Made by a program: the position numbers and the translations under genes. Shown here piece by piece: positions 16,044-22,941 of a stretch of DNA of 23,823 nucleotides (its first letter is position 1; each line of letters opens with the position of its first letter). Below the pieces are notes generated by a model that saw only the letters and a list, made by a program, of their open reading frames with translations, was not told the origin of the DNA and did not search any database. Origin of the DNA: Alphaproteobacteria bacterium UBA1908 (GTDB lineage Bacteria; Pseudomonadota; Alphaproteobacteria; Caedimonadales; UBA1908); the NCBI GenBank assembly GCA_002337525.1, contig DDGG01000035.1:1-23823 (forward strand). The letters are read 5' to 3'.

Positions 16044-16157
16044 CCCTGGGAAATCTTTTTGATCCTTTCCTAAAGGTGAAGCTCTGGATATTCCTTGCTA
16101 TAAAGCAAACACTCTTTTATGGTGCTGATTAAGATTTTAAAATGGAATTAGGGTACA

Positions 16158-18836
16158 ATGCTCGACAAAACTTTTAATCCTGCTACCGCAGAACAGTCTC
16201 TTTATAAGGCATGGGAAAAAACAGGCTCTTTTGCTATACAATCCCGGCAACAACAAACAGAATCAAATTCAGCGGCCCCCTATGTTTTAATGATGCCCCC
16301 TCCCAATGTCACAGGTACGCTTCATATGGGGCATGCCTTAACTTATACATTGCCGGATATTCTTGTACGCTATCATCGAATGTTGGGACGCGAGGTTGTT
16401 TGGCAGCCCGGTATGGATCACGCCGGGATTGCCACTCAAATTATTGTTGAGCGTCAACTGGCAGAGCAAGGCATTTCACGCCACGATTTAGGACGCGATA
16501 AGTTCGTTGAAAAAGTCTGGCAATGGAAAGAGGAATCCGGTGGCACTATCTTAAATCAACAGCGACGCCTTGGATTATCCCCCTGCTGGGAACGAGGGCG
16601 TTTTACGTTAGATGAAGGACTCTGCAATGCTGTCCGTAAAACATTCGTTTCTCTTCACAAAGAAGGGTTAATTTATCGTGACAAAAGACTTGTCAACTGG
16701 GATCCTACCCTATTAACGGCTGTTTCCGATCTTGAGGTTCACAATGAGGAAGTGACAGGACAATATTGGTATATTAAATATCCATTAGAAAAAGACCCTA
16801 CGACTTTTTTGACGATCGCAACATCTCGCCCCGAGACCTTGTTAGGAGACACCGCCGTTGCTGTCAATCCAAAGGATGAACGTTATCAACATTTGATAGG
16901 GCAACATGTTATCCTGCCACTTGTAGGGCGACGCCTCCCTATTATAGCGGACGAGTACTCAGATCCCGAAAAAGGCACAGGTGTTGTAAAGATTACTCCT
17001 GCCCACGACTTTAATGACTTTGACGTAGGTCAACGCCATAACCTTGAGATCATTTCTATTCTTGATGACCATGCCTGCCTTAATGATAAGGTTCCAGTTT
17101 CTTACCAGGGAATGGAGCGCTTTGACGCACGTAAGAAAATTGTGTCTGATCTAAGTGCACAAGGTCTTCTGGATCGGGTTGAAGAAACACGCATGATGTT
17201 GCCCAAGTGCGAACGTACAGGCGTTATCGTTGAACCTTACTTGACGGATCAATGGTTTGTCGATGCGAAAACGCTTTCAAAACCTGCCCTTAAAGCCGTC
17301 AAGGACAATAAGGTTGAATTGATTCCGGAACAATCCAAAGCAACCTATTATCACTGGCTTGAAAATATTCAGCCCTGGTGTATTTCACGTCAACTTTGGT
17401 GGGGCCACCGGATTCCTGCCTGGTATGGGCCTGAAGGATCCATCTATGTTGCTGAAACAGAAGAAGAAGCTCTGACCAAGGCCCGTTCCGATTGGGGGAA
17501 CGAGGTCACACTTCAACAAGATGAAGATGTTTTGGATACCTGGTTTTCTTCAGCCTTGTGGCCTTTTTCGACTCTAGGGTGGCCTGAGAAAACACAAGAA
17601 TTAGAGCGTTACTATCCAACATCTGTTTTGGTGACAGGGTCAGACATCCTTTTCTTCTGGGTCGCACGCATGATGATGATGGGATACCATTTTATGGGCC
17701 AACCTCCTTTTAAAACGATCTATCTTCATGCCCTCGTTCGGGATGAAAAAGGCCAGAAAATGTCCAAGTCCAAAGGTAACATTGTCGATCCCCTGGATCT
17801 GATTGATCGCTTTGGTGCAGATGCCCTGCGTTTTACAATGGCTGCTATGGCAACTCCGGGGCGCAATATTAATTTTTCAGAAAACCTTGTCGAAGGATAT
17901 CGTAATTTTGCAACTAAATTATGGAATAGCGCCCGTTTTTGTGAACATTACAACGCCAAATATGATCCTGAATTTAATCCAAACTCTTTATCAGAACCTC
18001 TTAATAAATGGATTATAAGTGAATTAACCATCACAAAAAAGGGGCTTGAGGAAGCTTTAGCCCGCTACCGTTTTGATGAAGCCGCTCACCTGCTATATCA
18101 ATTCATCTGGGGGACTTTTTGCGACTGGTACCTGGAATTTTCCAAGCCTCTTTTATCAGGAGAAAACAAAGCTGCACAAGAAGAAACAGCACAGACAGCC
18201 CCCTGGGTTCTGGCTCAACTCTGTCATTTACTACATCCCTTTATGCCCTATATCACAGAAACCCTGTGGATGCACTTAACAGAGTCAACAAGCCCTTCTC
18301 TATCGACCTCTTTTTGGCCAGTTCTCAAAAATCTGGAAGATCCGGAATCAACAACCCTTTTCAGGTGGGTTATTGACCTTGTCACCCAAACCCGTAGCCT
18401 GCGCTCCGAAATGAATATTCCATCAAGTGCTCAAATTTTTGTGGGAATTAAAGGCCTTCCCGAGACTCTAGAGACCTCTCTAAAACAGCAAGAATCTCTC
18501 TTATTGCGCATGATGCGTGCACAAGAAATCGTCTTTTCACCAGAAAAAGACCCGCGTTTTCAAAAAGGAACTCTTGAAAGTATCTTTAAAGGAATCACTC
18601 TCTCTTTCCCTGTTGGAGATCTTATTGATATCCAGTCAGAATCTAACCGCCTTCAAAAATCCTTAAGCACCCTTGAAAAAGAGATTCACGGCCTGTCACG
18701 CAAACTCTCAAATCAGGATTTTGTTTCAAAAGCCCCTAAAGAAGTAATTGAGAAAAACCAGCAAAGGCTAAAAGAATCCGAGCGGTCACATACAAAAGTA
18801 AAAGATGCACTTGAACGCCTCAAAACTTTATCATAA
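16158..18836 (+). CDS. valS: Valine--tRNA ligase
   Basis: ValS charges tRNA-Val and edits mischarged threonine. The 892-residue class I synthetase has the HIGH-type motif HMGH (56-59, in PPPNVTGTLHMGHAL) and KMSKS (534-538). The CP1 editing domain lies between (about 190-350, with TSRPETLLGDTAVAV and KITPAHDFNDFDVGQRH). The sequence WCISRQLWWGHRIPAWYG follows at about 410. The anticodon-binding domain follows the catalytic core, and a C-terminal coiled-coil arm covers about 825-890. GGG lies four bases before the ATG. The 114-base gap after coq7 contains TTGCT-ATAA-AGCAA (16095-16108). Confidence 0.98.
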   Translation: MLDKTFNPATAEQSLYKAWEKTGSFAIQSRQQQTESNSAAPYVLMMPPPNVTGTLHMGHALTYTLPDILVRYHRMLGREVVWQPGMDHAGIATQIIVERQLAEQGISRHDLGRDKFVEKVWQWKEESGGTILNQQRRLGLSPCWERGRFTLDEGLCNAVRKTFVSLHKEGLIYRDKRLVNWDPTLLTAVSDLEVHNEEVTGQYWYIKYPLEKDPTTFLTIATSRPETLLGDTAVAVNPKDERYQHLIGQHVILPLVGRRLPIIADEYSDPEKGTGVVKITPAHDFNDFDVGQRHNLEIISILDDHACLNDKVPVSYQGMERFDARKKIVSDLSAQGLLDRVEETRMMLPKCERTGVIVEPYLTDQWFVDAKTLSKPALKAVKDNKVELIPEQSKATYYHWLENIQPWCISRQLWWGHRIPAWYGPEGSIYVAETEEEALTKARSDWGNEVTLQQDEDVLDTWFSSALWPFSTLGWPEKTQELERYYPTSVLVTGSDILFFWVARMMMMGYHFMGQPPFKTIYLHALVRDEKGQKMSKSKGNIVDPLDLIDRFGADALRFTMAAMATPGRNINFSENLVEGYRNFATKLWNSARFCEHYNAKYDPEFNPNSLSEPLNKWIISELTITKKGLEEALARYRFDEAAHLLYQFIWGTFCDWYLEFSKPLLSGENKAAQEETAQTAPWVLAQLCHLLHPFMPYITETLWMHLTESTSPSLSTSFWPVLKNLEDPESTTLFRWVIDLVTQTRSLRSEMNIPSSAQIFVGIKGLPETLETSLKQQESLLLRMMRAQEIVFSPEKDPRFQKGTLESIFKGITLSFPVGDLIDIQSESNRLQKSLSTLEKEIHGLSRKLSNQDFVSKAPKEVIEKNQQRLKESERSHTKVKDALERLKTLS

Positions 18837-18887
18837 AAGTGCGCCAAACATCCTTTTGAAAATTAAGGAAAGCTGCCAGACAAATAT

Positions 18888-19562
18888 TTAATCAAAAAGC
18901 GTTTTATGAGATGCACGTGATGTCTTAATTGATAAAAAGACTTCTTCCTGAGAGAAAGTTGCCTGATTAAAAGTCACTTTTAAAGACTTCATTAAAAGAT
19001 GCGTCATAAAGGGTTGAATTTCGTGAGGTGTTACAACTGATGGATCCATATCACCTCGCAGAGCTTTTTGGTGAGCTTCTCGAAGCGTCACCAGGTTCCC
19101 CGTTAAACGACACTCAAGAGTGTCTGGCGTCCATACAATAGAAAGGACCCCTCCACGAGGGGCAACCTCAATTAAAATAAGTGTTAGATTTGCAAGTAAA
19201 CGGCCCCAATTAGGGTAATCATCAGAAGTTTCCTGGGTTTGGCCTGCTTGAAAGTCTAAAGAAACTTTTGTTGTTGCAAGAAATGACGACAAAAAGTTTC
19301 GAATATCTTCAGAGCCAGAAAAGTGTGCCGCCGAAGAGTAACCAAACGCCGCCCGATAAAAAACCAGTTTTTTTGTAAGCACTTCAGAGCTCTGCTCCAC
19401 AACTCTCAGGATATCATCCGCATCCCCTGTTGCAGTTGCTTCTCGTAAGATTTCAAGGCCGCTCCCGATAGCACCTGCCGGCGCGATAAGATCATGACAT
19501 AAACGAGATGACAATAATTGTCCAAATTTAAGAGGTGTCATTTTATACTTTTCTTCCTTCAT
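18888..19562 (-). CDS. chpT: ChpT-like histidine phosphotransferase
   Basis: In alphaproteobacteria ChpT relays phosphate from the hybrid kinase CckA to CtrA and CpdR. The N-terminal helix has the DHp-like phosphoacceptor motif LLSSRLCHDLIAPAGAIGSGLEIL, with His at residue 23 of this start. It is followed by SSEVLTKKLVFYRAAFGYSS, typical of the dimerisation bundle. The degenerate GHKL-like C-terminal half begins near FQAGQTQE and lacks ATP-binding boxes, as in ChpT. I chose the ATG at 19562; an internal ATG at 19541 and upstream ATG/TTG codons at 19628/19631 are possible. It is convergent with valS and divergent from greA. No cckA or ctrA is in the window. Confidence 0.85.
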   Translation of the reverse strand: MKEEKYKMTPLKFGQLLSSRLCHDLIAPAGAIGSGLEILREATATGDADDILRVVEQSSEVLTKKLVFYRAAFGYSSAAHFSGSEDIRNFLSSFLATTKVSLDFQAGQTQETSDDYPNWGRLLANLTLILIEVAPRGGVLSIVWTPDTLECRLTGNLVTLREAHQKALRGDMDPSVVTPHEIQPFMTHLLMKSLKVTFNQATFSQEEVFLSIKTSRASHKTLFD

Positions 19563-19649
19563 ATTCGTATCTAACACCCTTTTTGGAAAGAGATAAATAT
19601 CTTTCTCTTTATTTTTATCAGAAATCATCAATTATTATCATTTCATCTC

Positions 19650-19677
19650 TTGAACTTTTTTAAAGTCCTTTTATAAA
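19650..19677 (+). promoter_or_regulatory. Probable greA promoter
   Basis: TTGAAC (19650-19655) and TATAAA (19672-19677) are separated by 16 bases. The -10 sits inside a perfect inverted repeat, TCCTTT-TAT-AAAGGA. Transcription would begin near 19684, leaving a leader of about 30 bases with AGGA at 19701. Confidence 0.55.
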
Positions 19678-19684
19678 GGAACTC

Positions 19685-19696
19685 TAATACGTATTA
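19685..19696. promoter_or_regulatory. 12-bp perfect palindrome at the greA transcription start
   Basis: TAATACGTATTA is a perfect palindrome placed just downstream of the predicted greA -10 and before the ribosome-binding site. It could be an operator half-overlapping the start site, or chance in AT-rich DNA. Confidence 0.35.
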
Positions 19697-19713
19697 AAAA
19701 AGGAACATATCTC

Positions 19714-20187
19714 ATGGAAAAATTTCCCATGACTCCAAGAGGATTCGAAGTTCTTAAAAAAGAGTTGAATCAGCTTAAAACAGTTGATAGACGCACTGTT
19801 ATTGCTGCTATTGCCTCGGCACGGGAATTAGGAGATCTTTCGGAGAATGCTGAATACCATGCTGCACGTGAAAAACAAGGGTTCATTGAAGCTCGAATTT
19901 CCGATTTAGAAGCAAAAGTATCGCAAGCAGAAGTTATTGATCCCGCCCTGTTTTCAGGCGACAAAGTTCGTTTTGGTGCGACAGTTATCATTGCGGATGA
20001 AGAAACAGACGAGGAAAAAACATATCAGATTGTTGGAACAGATGAAGCTGATATTAAAGCAGGTCGTCTTTCATATTCTTCCCCTCTCGCAAAAGCCTTA
20101 ATCGGCAAGTCAACAGGAGATAGCATTACCGTCAAAACTCCTGGCGGTGAAAAACATTATGAAATCGTTGATGTTCTTTACCAATAG
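19714..20187 (+). CDS. greA: Transcription elongation factor GreA
   Basis: GreA enters the RNA polymerase secondary channel and stimulates cleavage of backtracked RNA. The 157-residue protein begins MTPRGFEVLKKELNQLK and forms an N-terminal coiled coil. Its tip carries the acidic pair in ARELGDLSENAEYHAAREKQ. The C-terminal FKBP-like domain includes GTDEADIKAGRLSYSSPLAKALIGKSTGDSITVKTPGG. AGGA is nine bases upstream of the ATG. Confidence 0.98.
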   Translation: MEKFPMTPRGFEVLKKELNQLKTVDRRTVIAAIASARELGDLSENAEYHAAREKQGFIEARISDLEAKVSQAEVIDPALFSGDKVRFGATVIIADEETDEEKTYQIVGTDEADIKAGRLSYSSPLAKALIGKSTGDSITVKTPGGEKHYEIVDVLYQ

Positions 20188-20203
20188 AAAAAGCACTTAA
20201 CGC

Positions 20204-21163
20204 ATGACAAAGACGTGTTGGGTTGTTTGTGACCAGGGAAAAATAGGCACTCAAAACCAGTGCGTTGGACTTGCAGAAGGGCTTGGATTTAAAGACCCTC
20301 TGGTAAAGCACGTGACCCCTCGTTTTCCCTGGACTCTGCTTCCGGCACATCTGTGGTTTTCCCCTTTGAAAGGTTTAACAAAGGAGACACTACTTTCTCC
20401 TCCCTGGCCACAACTGATTGTTGCTGCCGGACGTGCCAGTGTTGCCCCTACTGCGGCTATTCGGCGCCTCACCAAAGGCCGCACACGTGTTATTCAGCTT
20501 CAAAACCCCCGGGTCTCTCCTGAGTTGTTTGATGCTGTTATTGCACCACGCCATGATGGTCTCCAGGGTCCGTCTGTTATTCAAACAGAAGGGGCGTTAC
20601 ACCGTGTTACTCCCGAACGCCTTAAAGAGGAAGCGAAAAAGTTTGAGCCCCTCTTAAAACCTTTAAAAAAACCTCTCACGACTGTTTTATTGGGAGGGAC
20701 AAACGCCTGCTATAAACTTGAACACACAGAAGCTCAAAAAATCATCTCGGATCTTCGGAAGGTAGCATACCAAACCGGGGGAAGCCTTGCCGTGACACTT
20801 TCAAGGCGCACTTCTAAAGAGCTCCAGGTGCTTATCAGGAAAGGTTTAGAAGGTATCCCTCATGTCTTTTGGGGAGGAGAGGGCAATAACCCCTATTTTG
20901 CTTTTCTGGAAGCAGCGACCCAAATCATTGTGACCTGTGATTCAGTCTCCATGACGTCAGAAGCATGCGCAACAGGAAAACCTGTTTTTATCTATCAATT
21001 ACCTGGCGGTTCTAAAAAATTTCGCCGCTTTCATGATTTTTTCACGGCACAAGGATATACGCGACCTTTTTCTACCTCATCACTGGAAGCTTGGACTTAT
21101 CCACCTCTCGTAGAGCTTCCTACCGTTCTTAAAAAACTTCGTCAACGTTTAGATACATTGTAA
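20204..21163 (+). CDS. ELM1-family protein, putative glycosyltransferase-like
   Basis: This 319-residue protein matches the family named after plant mitochondrial fission protein ELM1, widespread in alphaproteobacteria. Visible blocks are CWVVCDQGKIGTQNQCVGLAEGLG at the start, LIVAAGRASVAPTAAIRRL, VIQLQNPRVSPELFDAVIAPRHDG, TVLLGGTNACYKL, and the C-terminal IIVTCDSVSMTSEACATGKPVFIYQLPG. The last resembles the nucleotide-sugar half of GT-B enzymes. The bacterial role is not established; relation to cell-envelope glycosylation is inference. It starts 16 bases after greA and is probably co-transcribed with it. Confidence 0.88.
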   Translation: MTKTCWVVCDQGKIGTQNQCVGLAEGLGFKDPLVKHVTPRFPWTLLPAHLWFSPLKGLTKETLLSPPWPQLIVAAGRASVAPTAAIRRLTKGRTRVIQLQNPRVSPELFDAVIAPRHDGLQGPSVIQTEGALHRVTPERLKEEAKKFEPLLKPLKKPLTTVLLGGTNACYKLEHTEAQKIISDLRKVAYQTGGSLAVTLSRRTSKELQVLIRKGLEGIPHVFWGGEGNNPYFAFLEAATQIIVTCDSVSMTSEACATGKPVFIYQLPGGSKKFRRFHDFFTAQGYTRPFSTSSLEAWTYPPLVELPTVLKKLRQRLDTL

Positions 21164-21212
21164 GATTTTACTACCCTGGAATATCATGGAAGGTATTCAA
21201 GTCGTTTGATAT

Positions 21213-21237
21213 AAAAAAGGTTAGAAACCAGTTTTTT
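21213..21237 (+). terminator. Possible terminator between convergent genes
   Basis: AAAAAAGGTT, AGA, AACC, AG, TTTTTT: a GGTT/AACC stem extended by A/T pairs with a two-base bulge, ending in six T. It lies 50 bases after the ELM1-family stop, and its A run could serve the opposite strand too. The rest of 21164-21314 shows nothing I can name. Confidence 0.4.
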
Positions 21238-21314
21238 ACTATGGTGGGTTTTATGAATATTATATCTGAAGAAGCAAAATAGCTTATCTATCACACATTA
21301 TTTAATTTGTCAGG

Positions 21315-21731
21315 TTAAGAGTTGTTAAGATTAATAATTGACTCCCTCAAATAAATAGGAATTTGAGTTATTTTGTTTAACTCATAATTAAAAAACACAA
21401 TATTCTCATTAACATGCGCCACTTTTTTATTTGTGCTATTATTGTGCACTACATAAAAAAGATCAAGAGTATACCTGTCAGAACCCCTGAGATGTAAGTT
21501 AAATCTTAAATTATCCTCAAAGTAACTTTGTGAAGCAATATGACAATCTACATGTCGTAATATAACGCTAATATTTTTTGAATTCTGCTCTGTAGAGCCT
21601 GATTTTTTCAGAAAAAGTATACGCACGTGCTGACACATTTCTAATAAAGAAGTCATTTTTAAATGATGGCCACTATTAATATCTCCAAGGCGTACGCTCA
21701 TTTCTGTTTGGAACAAAGAACTACCAGACAT
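21315..21731 (-). CDS. Hotdog-fold acyl-ACP/acyl-CoA thioesterase-like protein
   Basis: This 138-residue protein has the size and pattern of a single-domain 4HBT/YbgC-type thioesterase. It shows FQTEMSVRLGDINSGHHLKMTSLLEMC, where D17 and the following GHH fit the active-site loop, then a helix with MCQHVRILFLKKSG. Strands HVDCHIASQSYFEDNLRFNLHLR, LDLFYVVHN and KVAHVNENIVFFN complete the fold. Such enzymes hydrolyse acyl-CoA or acyl-ACP thioesters. I chose the ATG at 21731, which overlaps the end of the LuxR-type gene by 11 bp. An upstream in-frame start at 21770 would overlap it more and adds nothing conserved. Next to ACP and ketoacyl synthase genes, product release or proofreading is a reasonable inference. 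Confidence 0.72.
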   Translation of the reverse strand: MSGSSLFQTEMSVRLGDINSGHHLKMTSLLEMCQHVRILFLKKSGSTEQNSKNISVILRHVDCHIASQSYFEDNLRFNLHLRGSDRYTLDLFYVVHNNSTNKKVAHVNENIVFFNYELNKITQIPIYLRESIINLNNS

Positions 21732-22593
21732 TGTAATGGGATGGAATATTTGACAAGGAAAAAAAATCACGGTGAAATTTCACAAGGCCTGCTCTATCGT
21801 TTATATTTGTCTTTTTTCTAACAAAATCTAAATAGCTTTCTACGGTTCTAGGAGAAAGATCTAAAAATTTGGCGATTGGCTTCTGAGAATAACCTTGTAC
21901 ATAAAAAAACAGGCTTTGTACTTCTCGTTTTGTTAAGTAAAAATCAATTTCTCTTGTGTAATATTTTTTAACTTCATTTTTTAAAATGAAGTTATCAACA
22001 TTCCTTTCCCTTGAGAAACCAACCATATTTTCCTTGCCCTTTATAATGGGAAAAGATTGGCAGGCTATATCCTCCCCAACTCCCTCTATATCTGGAAGAT
22101 AGATTTTATTTGAGTTTGCATTAGCTATTAATTTAGCTGCTTTTTCCCTAAAATAGTATACAAAATTTTCCAGTAAATTAAAATTGTTTAAGAAAAAAGT
22201 TGTATTTGTACTTAAAGTTGGTGAGGCAAAGGAGTAAAAATCCGTATAATTATTTCCTTTTTCTATAATTGTGATTCCATGGTCTGTCTGGAAATAGTCA
22301 CTTAGGTTTTTAACTAATAGGTTGTCTTTAAAATCACTCCAGAGTAGAAATTTATAACTTCCCAGTTTTCTAACGATATCCTCGCTGTAAAGAAATTTGT
22401 TTTTATAGTCATATTTATAAAAAAAATCAGCCCATTCCGGATTGCTCGTCAAAGAGGTGTGAGAAAAATCATCAAATAACCTGCTATAATTAAAGTAATT
22501 AAAACCTAAATCTTCAAAAAGTGAGCTACATATTTGACGTACATCCTGGGAAGCTGAAAGAGCAACATGATTTTTATCTATGACATAACTCAT
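21721..22593 (-). CDS. LuxR-type transcriptional regulator (orphan)
   Basis: This 290-residue protein ends in a LuxR/FixJ-type helix-turn-helix at about 222-275: FYLTKREVQSLFFYVQGYSQKPIAKFLDLSPRTVESYLDFVRKKTNI. The N-terminal 200 residues contain a possible PAS- or autoinducer-like sensor (DHGITIIEKGNNYTDFYSFASPT, then FNLLENFVYYFREKAAKLI), but I cannot identify the ligand-binding residues of classical LuxR proteins. The ATG at 22593 has GAAGGG five bases upstream, which decides against longer starts. It is translated together with the thioesterase and is divergent from ACP and ketoacyl synthase. No LuxI-type synthase is visible. Base composition is AT-rich. Confidence 0.85.
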   Translation of the reverse strand: MSYVIDKNHVALSASQDVRQICSSLFEDLGFNYFNYSRLFDDFSHTSLTSNPEWADFFYKYDYKNKFLYSEDIVRKLGSYKFLLWSDFKDNLLVKNLSDYFQTDHGITIIEKGNNYTDFYSFASPTLSTNTTFFLNNFNLLENFVYYFREKAAKLIANANSNKIYLPDIEGVGEDIACQSFPIIKGKENMVGFSRERNVDNFILKNEVKKYYTREIDFYLTKREVQSLFFYVQGYSQKPIAKFLDLSPRTVESYLDFVRKKTNINDRAGLVKFHRDFFSLSNIPSHYNVW

Positions 22594-22629
22594 AAAAACC
22601 CTTCTCTTAGGCTTAAATATTTTATTCTT

Positions 22630-22652
22630 TAACTGTATATTTTTATAGGTTA
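22630..22652. promoter_or_regulatory. Imperfect dyad in the LuxR/ACP divergent region
   Basis: TAACTGTATA (22630-22639) and TATAGGTTA (22644-22652) form an imperfect inverted repeat, with TAAC/GTTA outer arms and TATA inner arms and one offset base. It lies mid-way between the two divergent starts, where an operator for the LuxR-type protein would be expected. The region is very AT-rich, so chance is possible. Confidence 0.3.
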
Positions 22653-22704
22653 GCATTCAAGAAAGCTTTGGCAAAATCTCACAAAAAAATCCTATGAGGC
22701 ACTA

Positions 22705-22938
22705 ATGAATGACAAAGAAAACCTATTAAAAGAAATTTCATTAATACTTAACTTGGACAGTAAGGAAAAAATTAATGAAAGATATAACCTTAAAAATGAT
22801 ATTGGATGGGACTCACTATCTATTGTAAGAACTGTAGTATCAGTCGAAAAAATCTACAATGTTATTTTAAGTGATAAAGAAGTATCGAGTTGCGTTACAA
22901 TAAAAGATCTCTTTAATATTATAAATAAAAAATTATAA
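22705..22938 (+). CDS. Acyl carrier protein
   Basis: This is a 77-residue stand-alone acyl carrier protein. The phosphopantetheine attachment site is Ser37 in NDIGWDSLSIV, preceded by an amphipathic helix (LLKEISLILNL) and followed by helices II and III (VRTVVSVEKIYNVILSDKEV and IKDLFNIINKKL). GWDSL, rather than the usual fatty-acid-synthase-type DSLD context, points to a dedicated carrier for specialised synthesis or sugar acylation, not the housekeeping AcpP. GAGG is five bases upstream of the ATG. It is followed after 3 bases by the ketoacyl synthase, so they form one transcript. Confidence 0.87.
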   Translation: MNDKENLLKEISLILNLDSKEKINERYNLKNDIGWDSLSIVRTVVSVEKIYNVILSDKEVSSCVTIKDLFNIINKKL

Positions 22939-22941
22939 GAA

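Noticed and set aside
16067..16090. Terminator after coq7 (CCTTT-CCT-AAAGG)
   Set aside because: A five-base stem with no T run afterwards is too weak to call.
16044..16157. T-box or other aminoacyl-tRNA-sensing leader before valS
   Set aside because: The gap is too short, there is no terminator/antiterminator pair, and T-boxes are not expected in alphaproteobacteria. Only a small TTGCT/AGCAA dyad is present.
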